Translations under genes and position numbers: made by a program | IMG/VR virus record: IMGVR_UViG_3300046559_000446 | Coordinates: 62,001 to 126,000 of that record | Reading direction: 5' to 3' (one strand) | DNA: 64,000 nt | Origin: a virus | Notes under the pieces: generated by a model | Seen by the model: the letters and a program-made list of their open reading frames with translations, nothing else | The model's database searches: none | What the model was told of the DNA's origin: nothing | Part shown: piece by piece, positions 6,693 to 14,540 of the stretch | How the letters are laid out: each line of letters opens with the position of its first letter | Position numbering within the stretch: position 1 is the first letter of the stretch

Positions 6693-7488
6693 AGTTGGAA
6701 GCCGTCTTGACGCAAACGCCGGCGTCGGCAGACTGGCGGGCGCCCTTGGTGCCGCAGGCGGCGACGACGTACTGGTGGCCTTTCTTGTCGAAGTAGCTGG
6801 CCGAACGCTTCATGTCGAGGGCCACGGGCTGCGACTTTTCGCCAGGAACCGGACCATGGTATTCGCCCTTGAAGACCGGGTGCCCATAGCTTTCGGTATA
6901 GGCGACCGTCTGCACAGCATAGCGACCGATCCGGCAGCGGACGCCAGAGGCGACCAGGGCCGAAGCTACCTCGTCGTCCTGGCACATGACCTGGATCGCG
7001 GCGTCACGCTGCCCGAAAGCCCATAGAGTGCGAGCGTTGAGGCGCTTGTTGCAAGGCCCGTCCTGCCAGGGAAACCCAAGCGCCCCACCGCCGCCGACAG
7101 CGGCGCCGCCCAGGGAGACGGAGCCATTGCAGCTTTCGATGCCGGCGGCGCTCATGCCGGGAGCAAACACCGCCGGCGACTGGCCAGTGGTGGTCGAATT
7201 GAAATTGTTGGTGTTGGCGGCGCCAGACTGGTTGGCGTTGACCGAGCGGACAGCCGTGCTCTGGGCCGAATTGATGCGGCTGTTGACGTTGGAGTTGGAG
7301 CGCGAGGCCGAATTGGACTGGCTGGCCGACAGCGCGGTGTTGCGGTTGTTCTGGACGGGATCGGCAACAGCGGCGGAATTGGAGCGCGAGTTGGAGATGC
7401 CCGTGCCGACGCCGATGGCGTTCTGCGCGAAGGCGCTGGTCGAAAGGACGCTCGCCACGACGGCGAGACTGATAACAAGCTTATTCAT
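6691..7488 (-). CDS. Exported Asn/Ser-rich protein with a Cys-containing C-terminal domain
   Basis: 265 aa, ATG 7488 with AGGAGA upstream. Signal peptide MNKLVISLAVVASVLSTSAFA. Residues 22-110 are an Asn/Ser/Ala-rich linker with repeated SNS and SRSNS elements. The C-terminal domain (about 115-265) has six Cys (ESCNGS, GPCNKRL, VMCQDD, VRCRIG, AACGTKG, GVCVKT), probably disulfide-bonded in the periplasm or at the surface. The domain resembles conserved hypothetical proteins of proteobacterial phages; no function known to me. Its stop is embedded in structured repeat copy 2. Confidence 0.7.
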   Translation of the reverse strand: MNKLVISLAVVASVLSTSAFAQNAIGVGTGISNSRSNSAAVADPVQNNRNTALSASQSNSASRSNSNVNSRINSAQSTAVRSVNANQSGAANTNNFNSTTTGQSPAVFAPGMSAAGIESCNGSVSLGGAAVGGGGALGFPWQDGPCNKRLNARTLWAFGQRDAAIQVMCQDDEVASALVASGVRCRIGRYAVQTVAYTESYGHPVFKGEYHGPVPGEKSQPVALDMKRSASYFDKKGHQYVVAACGTKGARQSADAGVCVKTASN

Positions 7489-7566
7489 GCTGCGTGTTCT
7501 CCTGTGGGCGTTTCTGGCATGTGCGACCAGATCACGATTTTGGTGGGTTGTAAAGTAGACTTCAGC

Positions 7567-7755
7567 TTATTTTTGGTCCGACTTGCTTTTTCCAGTAAAA
7601 TCGGGCCATTTCCGCAGATCGCGGCGCATGTAGCACCGCAAGAAGGCCATGCCTTCGTAGTCATCCCCAGTTTCCATTACAGCATACTGAATCGCTGCCA
7701 ACGGATCTGAAAACCTGTCGTCCTGTTCTATTACGGTGCTTTCCTTATCGCACAA
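7567..7755 (-). CDS. Hypothetical 62-aa protein (TTG start)
   Basis: The only start giving full length is TTG 7755, inside the end of the upstream 83-aa gene. A shorter start at an internal ATG (VMETGDDYEG) is possible. Content is acidic at first and basic later (MRRDLRKWPDFTGKSKSD). Placement in the - strand chain supports it; no recognisable domain. Confidence 0.45.
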   Translation of the reverse strand: MCDKESTVIEQDDRFSDPLAAIQYAVMETGDDYEGMAFLRCYMRRDLRKWPDFTGKSKSDQK

Positions 7756-7982
7756 TTTGCTTCATCCCTTCTCTTTTTATACGCATCGCGCTTGTCACGC
7801 TGACGCTTCCACGCCGCTTCGTCATGGTTGCTGATGTTCGCTCGACCGATCACGCCTTTCGGAATTTTGGAGTAGGCGAGCATGCGGCAAAAGCGGCTGC
7901 TCAATTGGAGGGAGGTGAGATCGCCCAGGACGCCGTTCATGGCGTCGAGCAGGGCTTCATTCTTATTGGAGCGGGCCTTCAC
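7731..7982 (-). CDS. Hypothetical basic 83-aa protein
   Basis: Starts with GTG 7982, whose GTGA overlaps the stop of the upstream 104-aa gene. The C-terminal half is very basic and helical (WKRQRDKRDAYKKRRDEA), so nucleic-acid contact is possible. No family recognised. Confidence 0.5.
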   Translation of the reverse strand: MKARSNKNEALLDAMNGVLGDLTSLQLSSRFCRMLAYSKIPKGVIGRANISNHDEAAWKRQRDKRDAYKKRRDEANCAIRKAP

Positions 7983-8293
7983 GCAGTCTTTCCCATAACT
8001 TGAGCCACAGCTTCAACCAAGGCGTCAGTCATGGCTTTTTCGTGTGCGGTCACGGCTTCGTTAAAGAAAGTGACGTTGGCCTCGATGGCGTCCGAAATGA
8101 GCTTGATCATTGTGGAGCGGGAGGCTTCAGGCTGGCGCGCGATGAACTCGGACTGGATGAAGACCAGGGCGTTCAACACCGTTTGCGTGTCTTGTCCAGA
8201 AAGGACTTCCGCTATTTTTGCGGCAAGGCCGGCGGCATTAGAGGCGTCTTCACTGGCGACGCATGATTCGAGCTTAAATCTTTCGTTCTGCAT
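7979..8293 (-). CDS. Hypothetical helical 104-aa protein
   Basis: ATG 8293 with AAGGTG five bases upstream. Almost entirely helical, with Ala, Glu and Val-rich heptad-like stretches and no Trp. It is the first gene after a promoter-like TTGACA at 8356-8351 (- strand) and is coupled to the next gene by GTGA. Function unknown. Confidence 0.6.
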   Translation of the reverse strand: MQNERFKLESCVASEDASNAAGLAAKIAEVLSGQDTQTVLNALVFIQSEFIARQPEASRSTMIKLISDAIEANVTFFNEAVTAHEKAMTDALVEAVAQVMGKTA

Positions 8294-8326
8294 TAATCAC
8301 CTTGTGCGGTTCGTTTCGACCTTCAA

Positions 8327-8356
8327 AAGCTACGACAAGCGAATACGACCTGTCAA
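8327..8356 (-). promoter_or_regulatory. Promoter of the TTGACA/CGAAYACG family, - strand
   Basis: TTGACA lies at 8356-8351 and TAGCTT at 8332-8327, with an 18-base spacer. The octamer here is CGTATTCG, the reverse complement of the CGAATACG variant, at 8347-8340. It sits between the VRR-NUC gene and the 104-aa gene. The -10 box is weak; the match of position and octamer to other family members is the main support. Confidence 0.5.
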
Positions 8357-8359
8357 CCA

Positions 8360-8707
8360 TCAATCGAGCTTAAATTCCGAAATAAACGCTTTCACCTCGT
8401 CGGGAGTGCGGGCGATCCGATAAATGCCGCCGTTTTCCTCCCAAAAGGTCTGGAAGCCTTTTTGATTGTCGGACTGGCGCCCGGTTTTGGGGATTTTCAA
8501 TTCGAGGGCGAGCGGCCTGCATCGTGAGAGCACGATGATGTCGGCCACGCCAGACCGCACACCCATCTGTTTAAGACGGGCGGCGGTCACTTTGTCGCGC
8601 TTTCCCCCATTTGGCACATGAAACCACACCGTTTTGCGGCAGGCTTCGCTGAACAGCAGGGCGGCATGCATCTGGAAGGAGTCTTCGTCGTAGCCTCTCA
8701 ACGTCAA
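8360..8707 (-). CDS. VRR-NUC domain nuclease
   Basis: 115 aa. The frame reads like a stand-alone phage VRR-NUC protein: an N-terminal helix with DSFQMHAALLFSEA, then FHVPNGGKR, GVRSGVADIIVL, and LALELKIPKTGRQSDNQKGF followed by WEENGGIYRIARTPDEV. The acidic D(x)n-E-x-K core (GVADIIVL.. LELK) is the PD-(D/E)XK catalytic centre. Such proteins cut DNA, often branched structures, in phage recombination or replication. Two TTG starts are possible: 8707 overlaps the upstream stop, and 8701 has a better-spaced GAGG. Confidence 0.85.
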   Translation of the reverse strand: MTLRGYDEDSFQMHAALLFSEACRKTVWFHVPNGGKRDKVTAARLKQMGVRSGVADIIVLSRCRPLALELKIPKTGRQSDNQKGFQTFWEENGGIYRIARTPDEVKAFISEFKLD

Positions 8708-8955
8708 CCTCGTTTCGAAAGAAACTCATCGACCGCCGTCTGGATGACGTGCGACACGCTCTCGAAACCAGGTTCGTTGCGCCAGATTAAGTGTAGCTTG
8801 TCTCGCGCTCGCGGGTCAAGGCGGACCGTGACTACGACTTTCGCCGGCGACTGCGGCGTGAAGACGGGAACAGGCTTTTCCTTCTTTACCTTTTTCGTCG
8901 GCACAAAGCGTGGCATTTTCATGGTTTTCATTTTTGGCTGATCCTTGGCTTGCAT
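8704..8955 (-). CDS. Ribbon-helix-helix-like DNA-binding protein
   Basis: 83 aa from ATG 8955; starts at an ATG eight codons further in (preceded by AAGGA) are also possible. The basic N-terminus (Lys/Met/Pro) is followed by a short strand KVVVTVRLDPRARDKL and two helices ending SVSHVIQTAVDEFLSK, the order of an RHH fold. It lies divergently to the helicase gene, with a palindrome in the gap, so it could regulate that region; this is inference. Confidence 0.55.
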   Translation of the reverse strand: MQAKDQPKMKTMKMPRFVPTKKVKKEKPVPVFTPQSPAKVVVTVRLDPRARDKLHLIWRNEPGFESVSHVIQTAVDEFLSKRG

Positions 8956-8974
8956 TTCGCGGAGTATGGGGGCA

Positions 8975-8984
8975 ACGTATACGT
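8975..8984. promoter_or_regulatory. Palindrome in the divergent gap (possible operator)
   Basis: ACGTATACGT is a perfect 10-bp palindrome between the divergent starts of the RHH-like gene and the SF2 helicase gene. Ten bases can be palindromic by chance, so the support is mainly its place. Confidence 0.3.
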
Positions 8985-9010
8985 CCCGTCAAGACATCAC
9001 GAGGATCTCT

Positions 9011-10444
9011 GTGACCGAAACGCTCTCCGAACAAATTTTAACTCCCACCCTTCGTCCCCATCAGCTAGAAGCCGTTGATACTCTCGCCAACTCCCAGGAA
9101 ATAACAGCATACGCCGAAATGTCGGTCGCCTCCGGAAAATCGCTCGTCATGGCGAAATTGGGCGAGCGGGCGCTTGCCAACACCCGCGTCGTAATTATCG
9201 CGCACACGGAAGAACTGGTGAAGCAGGACGCCGCCGCCTGCCGGTGGATCGGCCAGGATCCGGCCATCTGTAGCGCCGGCCTTAACGAAATGAGGACTGA
9301 TGGCCGGCTTACCGTCGGCACTATCGGCACTATTGCGAATCGGCTCGATCATTTCAGGGATGTCGGCCTGGTCATCATCGACGAGATCCACCGCGCCCGT
9401 ATGACGCCATATAAAGATGGCACGGTATCAGAATATCTGAAGGTGCAGCAGGCGCTGCCGCAAGCCTGGTTTCGCGGCGTCACCGCCACCGGCTGGCGCG
9501 AGGATGGCACCGGATCGCTCAAAAATACGTTCGGCCCCTGCCTCTACGAATACGGTTTCCTGAAAGCCCTTGAGGATGGTTTCGTCAAGATGCTGCGCGC
9601 GGTCGCCGCCGACGCCCCCGACATCGACACCAAAGGCTTGAAGGTCAACTCCCTGGGCGAATGGGGCGGGCAGGAACTGACCCATCGCGGCGTAGCGTTG
9701 GCGCCGCTCCATGTCGCGAGCCTGGTCAAGGTCATGCGCGAGGAAGAGCGGACCAGGTGCCTGATCTTTGCGTGTGACATCGAGCATGCGAATGTGCTGG
9801 AGCGCGAATACAGAAAGCTGGGCATCGACGCACGGGCCGTCCACACCGGCGTCGGCGGTCGCGTCGAAAATGTCGAGGCTTTTCGCAGGGGCGAATTTCC
9901 CGTCATGATCTCGGTCGCCATGTTTAATACGGGGTTCGATGTCCCCGATATTGACATGATGGGCTTCTGCCGCCCGATGAAATCCAGTTTGCTTTATGCA
10001 CAATCCCTGGGGCGCGGCGCTCGCCTGTCCGAATACGCCGATGATTGCGCCGTGGTTGATTTTGGCGGCAACATCATTCGGCACGGCGCCCTTGATATGA
10101 TCGAGCCGCCGAAACAGCGGGCGCCGAGCGGCGGGAAGCCTGAAGAGGAAAGAGAAAAACTGCCGGCGATGAAGCGGGCCGTCGGCGGCGATCTGCGCAA
10201 TGCCGCAAAGGAGGGCGTATTACTATCAAATCAGGGCAAACCGCAGTGGACGAAGCCAAACGGCGTCCCGATCTTTCTGCCGCAGCGCGGTTTTTGGATC
10301 GTCCCGACAAAGCTCGGCAAGGCGCGCTGGTTCTCGCGCGCTTATCCAAACGACGTCGAGCACCTTTATTGCGAGTATAGGGGAAAATACGGCTGGACGG
10401 CGCGCGGCGCTGTCGATAATGTGGGCATCCTTCACAAAGCGTGA
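9011..10444 (+). CDS. SF2 DEAD/DEAH-type DNA helicase
   Basis: 477 aa from GTG 9011, chosen because GAGGA stands five bases before it; the frame is open back to 8945. Motifs of superfamily 2: Q-tip-like LRPHQLEAV, a Walker A variant VASGKS (39-44) where the usual G.GKT is shortened, DEIH (124-127), VTATGWRED (motif III) and QSLGRGAR (331-338, motif VI). Layout is that of small UvsW/RecG-like or restriction-type helicases found in phage replication modules. It opens the + strand replication operon and ends in GTGA overlapping a possible start of the next gene. Confidence 0.85.
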   Translation: MTETLSEQILTPTLRPHQLEAVDTLANSQEITAYAEMSVASGKSLVMAKLGERALANTRVVIIAHTEELVKQDAAACRWIGQDPAICSAGLNEMRTDGRLTVGTIGTIANRLDHFRDVGLVIIDEIHRARMTPYKDGTVSEYLKVQQALPQAWFRGVTATGWREDGTGSLKNTFGPCLYEYGFLKALEDGFVKMLRAVAADAPDIDTKGLKVNSLGEWGGQELTHRGVALAPLHVASLVKVMREEERTRCLIFACDIEHANVLEREYRKLGIDARAVHTGVGGRVENVEAFRRGEFPVMISVAMFNTGFDVPDIDMMGFCRPMKSSLLYAQSLGRGARLSEYADDCAVVDFGGNIIRHGALDMIEPPKQRAPSGGKPEEEREKLPAMKRAVGGDLRNAAKEGVLLSNQGKPQWTKPNGVPIFLPQRGFWIVPTKLGKARWFSRAYPNDVEHLYCEYRGKYGWTARGAVDNVGILHKA

Positions 10445-10473
10445 AACAACCGAATACAGAAAAGGGCTATAAA

Positions 10474-11064
10474 ATGGGTAAATTTACAATTTCTGGCATC
10501 ACGAAGCCGGGTGACAGCTTTCTTTTCGAGAGCGACAATCTCAATGAAGTTCTCGACGCCATCGACATCATGCGCGGTTCTGTGACTGCCAGTGAGCGTG
10601 AACAGCTTGCTGCGGCTGGCGCCTTCGAACCGCCTGCGCAACAGGCCCAGCAGACCTACCAGGCTTCGACCCAGCAGGCTCAGGCTGCTCCTACCGCTCC
10701 TGCCGAACCGCCGAAGCGCACCCGCACCCGCAAGGCCGCCGAGGCCCCGGCGCCCGTGCAGCCGCAGGATGCTCCCCAGACCCAGCAGCCGGCCAGCCCG
10801 TTCGCGAACGCCAATGCGCCCTTTGCGCCGGCGCCCGATCACACTTCGAACGGCGCCACCGAGCGGCCTGCGGTCGTCAAGTTGAAGACGCATCTGGCTG
10901 CTCTCGCCGCCGCGCATGGCGAGGGCCAGGTCTATTCCTGGGCCATCCAGAACGCTTTCAACCTGCCGGTCGAGACGACCAAGGATGTCTTTCTCAACGA
11001 GAAGATCTACGGTTTCACCGACGACCGGCTTGAGGCGGCGTATCGCATGAGCGGCGGTCAGTAA
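10474..11064 (+). CDS. Replication-operon protein with a Pro/Ala/Gln-rich linker
   Basis: 196 aa from ATG 10474 (AAAGGG upstream); a GTG at 10441 overlapping the helicase stop is an alternative start. The N-terminal 35 residues (KFTISGITKPGDSFLFE..) look like a small beta domain, followed by about 75 residues of disordered Pro/Ala/Gln with a basic patch KRTRTRK, and a C-terminal helical domain (LKTHLAALAAAHGEGQVYSWAIQ). Followed by a terminator. It sits between helicase and nuclease/SSB genes, so a replication or recombination accessory role is likely but not shown. Confidence 0.6.
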   Translation: MGKFTISGITKPGDSFLFESDNLNEVLDAIDIMRGSVTASEREQLAAAGAFEPPAQQAQQTYQASTQQAQAAPTAPAEPPKRTRTRKAAEAPAPVQPQDAPQTQQPASPFANANAPFAPAPDHTSNGATERPAVVKLKTHLAALAAAHGEGQVYSWAIQNAFNLPVETTKDVFLNEKIYGFTDDRLEAAYRMSGGQ

Positions 11065-11073
11065 TCACTGATC

Positions 11074-11114
11074 GCACGAATAGAGGGGGTCCATTCGTGC
11101 GGCCCCCTTTTTTA
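11074..11114 (+). terminator. Intrinsic terminator after the 196-aa gene
   Basis: GCACGAAT (11074-11081) pairs with ATTCGTGC (11093-11100), GGGGG in the loop can pair with the CCCCC just downstream, and a run of T (TTTTTT) follows. Nine bases after the stop. Confidence 0.7.
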
Positions 11115-11136
11115 ACATCCAAAAACAGGAAACCCC

Positions 11137-12138
11137 ATGTCAGCCCACGCCAATTTTGCGCCCTCGTCCGCCGCCAGGTGGCTCGAATGTCCCTTCAGCG
11201 CCATGATCAGCGCCACCCTCCCAAATCACGATAGCGACGCCTCCCGCGAGGGCACCCGCGTCCACACCCTGATCGAGAAGGCCATCGCCGGCGAACCGAT
11301 CCCCGAAAGTGAAGACGAGGACGTTGCTTACGGCATCGAAATGGTGCTCGATTTTGTCAATCAACTCGGCGGTCTGAAGACCGTTTTGGCCGAGCAGAAA
11401 GTACACCTGTCGAAAGACGTGTGGGGGACCGTCGATATCTTACAGCCCGATCCTTACGTCACGACCCTCCTGGACTATAAAAACGGCCAGATGGACGTCG
11501 CCGCCGACCGCAACATGCAGTTGATGACCTATGCGGCGGCGACGCTTGAAGAGAAGGGGCCTTCGAAGTTTTACCGCCTGGTGATCGTGCAGCCGAACAG
11601 CCGCACCGCCGGCGATCAGCGCGATGTCAAGCAGAGCCTGGTTCCGCTCGCCCTGGTCGAGGAACATCGTGAAAAGGTGCTGGCGGCGGTCGAGCGCGGC
11701 ATGCACGGCGAGGGGCCGAAGCCTGGCCGGCATTGCCGCTACTGCTCGGCCTTTGGCAACTGCGAAGCCACGCAGCAGATGTTGCCTTTCATCATGACGG
11801 CGGTCCGGATGCTGCCGCACGAGATCCCCAACGCCACCGCCGTCCGCATGCTGACCGTGCTCCGGGGCCTGGAAGACATGCGCAAGGCCCTGGAGAAGGA
11901 TATCGTCACCCGATTCGCTTCCGGCCAGCAGGTGCCCGGCGCCCAAATGGGCATGACCTCGACCCATCGCAAATGGGGCGACGACCGCATGGCGGTCGAG
12001 AAGCTGATCGCAGCCTATGGCCTGAACGGCGTCGATCCGATCAGCCCGGCCCAGGCCGAGAAAATGGGTTCAGCCGGCGTGGAGTTAGCGAAGACGCTGG
12101 CCTTCAAGCCCACGGGAAGCCCCAAACTGATTTATTGA
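11137..12138 (+). CDS. DUF2800 RecB-family nuclease
   Basis: 333 aa, ATG 11137 with AGGAAA upstream. Matches DUF2800 (PD-(D/E)XK, Cas4/AddB-like): SSAARWLECPFSA at the start gives Cys18; GTVDIL (Asp100) and LLDYKNGQ (Asp113, Lys115) form the nuclease core; HCRYCSAFGNC (Cys200, Cys203, Cys209) completes a likely 4Fe-4S cluster with Cys18. DUF2800 is commonly paired with DUF2815 in phage recombination/replication modules, as seen here. Expected role: exonuclease in single-strand annealing or host DNA breakdown. Confidence 0.85.
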   Translation: MSAHANFAPSSAARWLECPFSAMISATLPNHDSDASREGTRVHTLIEKAIAGEPIPESEDEDVAYGIEMVLDFVNQLGGLKTVLAEQKVHLSKDVWGTVDILQPDPYVTTLLDYKNGQMDVAADRNMQLMTYAAATLEEKGPSKFYRLVIVQPNSRTAGDQRDVKQSLVPLALVEEHREKVLAAVERGMHGEGPKPGRHCRYCSAFGNCEATQQMLPFIMTAVRMLPHEIPNATAVRMLTVLRGLEDMRKALEKDIVTRFASGQQVPGAQMGMTSTHRKWGDDRMAVEKLIAAYGLNGVDPISPAQAEKMGSAGVELAKTLAFKPTGSPKLIY

Positions 12139-12145
12139 TGGAGCA

Positions 12146-12175
12146 TTGACAGCCGAACACGCTCGTGCCAATCTA
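12146..12175 (+). promoter_or_regulatory. Promoter of the TTGACA/CGAACACG family upstream of the SSB gene
   Basis: TTGACA 12146-12151, then two bases, then CGAACACG 12154-12161. The -10 region (AATCTA at 12170 or CAATCT at 12169) is poor compared with the other members, so it may need an activator or be weak. It starts eight bases after the DUF2800 stop. Confidence 0.5.
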
Positions 12176-12232
12176 CGTGAGTAAATGTAAAGCGTAACCG
12201 TGCAACCAAGCAAACTGTGAAAGGGCGCCTCT

Positions 12233-12976
12233 ATGGCCCGCGAACTGCAAAAAGTCATCCTCATGAATGCCCAGCTTGTCTACACCAATCGCCTGTACGA
12301 GGCAGAAACGGTGGACATGGCCGGCGCTCCGCTCAAAAAGCCAACCTGGTCTGTGAGCCTCCGCTATCCCAAAACCACCCAGAACTGGTTCGACGAGCCG
12401 CTGCTGTTGGCCCTCCGCAATGCCTGCGGCGTCATCAAGAGCCGCGAAATGGCTCACGTTCCTTTCGAGCGGATCGAGTTCCCCGTCAAAGACGGCTCCC
12501 TCCCCAACAAAAAGAACAAGATCCCGTCCTGGGCGAAGGATCACTGGATCATCCGCGCCAATACGACGATCAAGCGGCCTCTGGTCGAGCAGCGCGTCGA
12601 TGGCGTCGTCACCCCGCTGGAGGCGATCCAGCTTGGCGGAACGCGCCTCTGGGGCGACGGCGACTACGCCGGCGTCGTCATGTCCGTCGCCAAGCGCATG
12701 ACCGATGATATCGGCATCAAGTGCTATCTCCAGAGCGTCTGTTTCATGGCGCACGGCGAGCCTCTCAACACGGCGGGCGAACCCACTGACTGGGATGTCG
12801 CGATCAGCCAGGCTGCGGAGCACGGCATCAACATCAAGGCCGACGCCCCCGGCTTCAATGCCGGTGGATTTCCGCCGGCCAGCAACGGCGCGGCGCCGCC
12901 CTTCGCTCCGTTCAATCCGACCGGTGGCCCGTCGCCGTTCAGCGGCGCCGGTCCCAAGGCCGCCGATCCCTTCTAA
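12233..12976 (+). CDS. DUF2815 single-stranded DNA-binding protein
   Basis: 247 aa. The body (residues 1-200) matches DUF2815: WSVSLRYPKT.. near the start, a long basic central stretch (DGSLPNKKNKIP), and SVAKRMTDDIGIKCYLQSV. The tail is Pro/Ala/Gly-rich and disordered and ends in ADPF, like the terminal acidic-Pro-Phe tip of bacterial SSB and T7 gp2.5 that recruits partners. It should coat single-stranded DNA during replication and recombination. Preceded by a family promoter and followed by a strong terminator. Confidence 0.8.
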   Translation: MARELQKVILMNAQLVYTNRLYEAETVDMAGAPLKKPTWSVSLRYPKTTQNWFDEPLLLALRNACGVIKSREMAHVPFERIEFPVKDGSLPNKKNKIPSWAKDHWIIRANTTIKRPLVEQRVDGVVTPLEAIQLGGTRLWGDGDYAGVVMSVAKRMTDDIGIKCYLQSVCFMAHGEPLNTAGEPTDWDVAISQAAEHGINIKADAPGFNAGGFPPASNGAAPPFAPFNPTGGPSPFSGAGPKAADPF

Positions 12977-13000
12977 AATCAAAACCCAATCAAAAAGATG

Positions 13001-13025
13001 CCCCAGCGTTCGCGCTGGGGTTTCT
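13001..13025 (+). terminator. Intrinsic terminator after the SSB gene
   Basis: CCCCAGCG, TTCG tetraloop, CGCTGGGG, then TTTCT. An 8-bp perfect stem, 24 bases after the stop. Confidence 0.85.
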
Positions 13026-13048
13026 AACTGCGCCCGGAGCTACCCAAA

Positions 13049-13840
13049 ATGCGCCTGCATCAACTCCTAGACTTCAAGAACCAACTGCCTGCTGTTGTTA
13101 GCAATTGGTTCTTGAAGTTCGGACCTGACGTGAAGCAATTCTACTTTGGGGATATCATGTCGATCTCTGGAGACGAGTGGGTCGATCTACAGAATTACGC
13201 CGTTGATCTAGTTGCGTTAGGAAAATTTCAGCTTCCCTTTGAGCATGTGTCATACGCTTATGAGTGTGGCGCCATGCAGATTTTGGGCTGCTTGGAGTTT
13301 AAGAACAATGCGTTTCGTATTGCATTGGCTCGAATGTGGAAAGATGAAATAGGCCGAGCCGCCGTATTTAGTCATTATGCAATAGAAGATCTGGAATGCT
13401 CTAAGGAAATTAAGGGTGTTGGTTGCAAATTACGCGACATAGCTTGTTACCCACCGGTTGAAACAAAAGATCAAGCGACGGAAGCGATTGAAGACGCGCG
13501 CGATCACATGCTCGCGTTCATGGCCCTGACCGTCATGCTGTCGGCCAAAGGCGTCGGGGTTGAAGTCATCCCTGCGCCAGAGAAATTGAACAAGTGCCGA
13601 GCCAAAAAAGGGCGCCCGCCGATCAGTGAAATCCGCACTGTCCACATCCGCATTGGCGGCGAAAAATACACTTTCGCCGGCGAGCGACACGGGCACCACG
13701 CCTCTCCCAGGCTGCACTGGCGTCGCGGCCACATTCGCCGCCTGCCTTCCGGTGGCATCACTAATGTTGTGCCGTGCCTCGTCGGAAATGCGGAGCGCGG
13801 CGTCGTCAAGCACGACTACGACGTGAGGGTCAAGCACTAA
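13049..13840 (+). CDS. Conserved hypothetical phage protein, composition changes midway
   Basis: 263 aa, ATG 13049. The C-terminal third has a conserved phage block, SPRLHWRRGHIRRLPSGG then VVPCLVGNAERG, which I recognise from other phage genomes but not with a function; the Arg/His richness suggests RNA or DNA binding. The first ~150 residues come from noticeably AT-richer DNA than the last ~110, with the change near 13480. A 14-bp inverted repeat (13071-13084 and 13105-13118) lies within codons 8-24. Confidence 0.6.
   Translation: MRLHQLLDFKNQLPAVVSNWFLKFGPDVKQFYFGDIMSISGDEWVDLQNYAVDLVALGKFQLPFEHVSYAYECGAMQILGCLEFKNNAFRIALARMWKDEIGRAAVFSHYAIEDLECSKEIKGVGCKLRDIACYPPVETKDQATEAIEDARDHMLAFMALTVMLSAKGVGVEVIPAPEKLNKCRAKKGRPPISEIRTVHIRIGGEKYTFAGERHGHHASPRLHWRRGHIRRLPSGGITNVVPCLVGNAERGVVKHDYDVRVKH
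13071..13118 (+). repeat. 14-bp perfect inverted repeat inside a coding region
   Basis: ACTTCAAGAACCAA (13071-13084) and its exact complement TTGGTTCTTGAAGT (13105-13118) flank a 20-base spacer that adds three more pairs after one mismatch. The mRNA would form a long stem soon after the start codon of the 263-aa gene. Confidence 0.75.
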
Positions 13841-14259
13841 TGGGCGGCAGACGCAGAACAGACGGCGATACGTGCGCCCCTTTGGAAGCATCGACCATTC
13901 GTCTTTTACACCGCAAGATTTTCTTTGCGCTTTACCACTATGGCCCCATGACCGCGCTGCCTGCTTCTCTGGCGGTTGGGAAAACTGAACAGACCGTCAC
14001 TACTCGTTTTGAAGAAATGCTTAAACGTGGCCTCGCTACTAATGCTGGAAAGGCAAAAAATTTGTTTACGAACAGATCTGCCATCGTGCGAAAACTTGTC
14101 ATGGGTCACCCCACCATCCCAACCAGCTTTGCTGAATTTATGACCATGTCAAAGGAATATCGCGCGATCAATCGCGAAGACCGGGAAGCCTTCCGCGCCG
14201 TGTTACGCGGCATGCTTGATGAACTCGATAAATTTGATCAACTGGACGAGGGAAAATGA
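13840..14259 (+). CDS. Winged-helix-like small protein
   Basis: 139 aa from ATG 13840, which overlaps the upstream TAA; GAGGG lies ten bases before it. Residues 20-75 read as a helix-turn-helix: LHRKIFFALYHYGPMTALPA.. then TVTTRFEEMLKRGLATN, i.e. a recognition helix and wing. The C-terminus is helical and acidic. Possibly a transcription regulator or replication accessory factor; it is coupled by ATGA to the next gene. Confidence 0.55.
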   Translation: MGGRRRTDGDTCAPLEASTIRLLHRKIFFALYHYGPMTALPASLAVGKTEQTVTTRFEEMLKRGLATNAGKAKNLFTNRSAIVRKLVMGHPTIPTSFAEFMTMSKEYRAINREDREAFRAVLRGMLDELDKFDQLDEGK

Positions 14260-14540
14260 CAGACAATCGCGGAGGAACCAGCGGACCAGGAAAATGGGGT
14301 CCGGAAGAGAAAGAATCGGCGGCGAAACAGCGCCGGCGGGTCTGGATGATCATGATCGATTGGGAGTGGCACACCCTCTCCGAATTGCACATCCTGACCG
14401 GCGATCCGGAGGCGTCCGTTTCTGCGCGCCTTCGCGATCTGCGCAAGAAGAAATTCGGCGGATATGACGTGCTGCGCAGGCGTGTTTTGGGCTTGAAGAT
14501 TTACGAATATCGTGTGGTCGAGCCAGCAGGTGGCGCGTGA
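14256..14540 (+). CDS. Small winged helix-turn-helix protein
   Basis: 94 aa, ATGA overlap on both sides. The pattern WEWHTLSELHILTGDPEASV followed by ARLRDLRKKKFGGYDVLRRR is a winged-helix (helix, recognition helix with S-A-R-L-R-D-L, basic wing) seen in many phages just before the DNA polymerase. DNA binding likely; target unknown. Confidence 0.65.
   Translation: MTDNRGGTSGPGKWGPEEKESAAKQRRRVWMIMIDWEWHTLSELHILTGDPEASVSARLRDLRKKKFGGYDVLRRRVLGLKIYEYRVVEPAGGA

Noticed and set aside
10441-10473. GTG start at 10441 and a promoter-like ACCGAATACAG..TATAAA before the 196-aa gene
   Set aside because: ATG 10474 has the better ribosome binding site, and the would-be -10 box touches the start codon, leaving no room for a transcript start.
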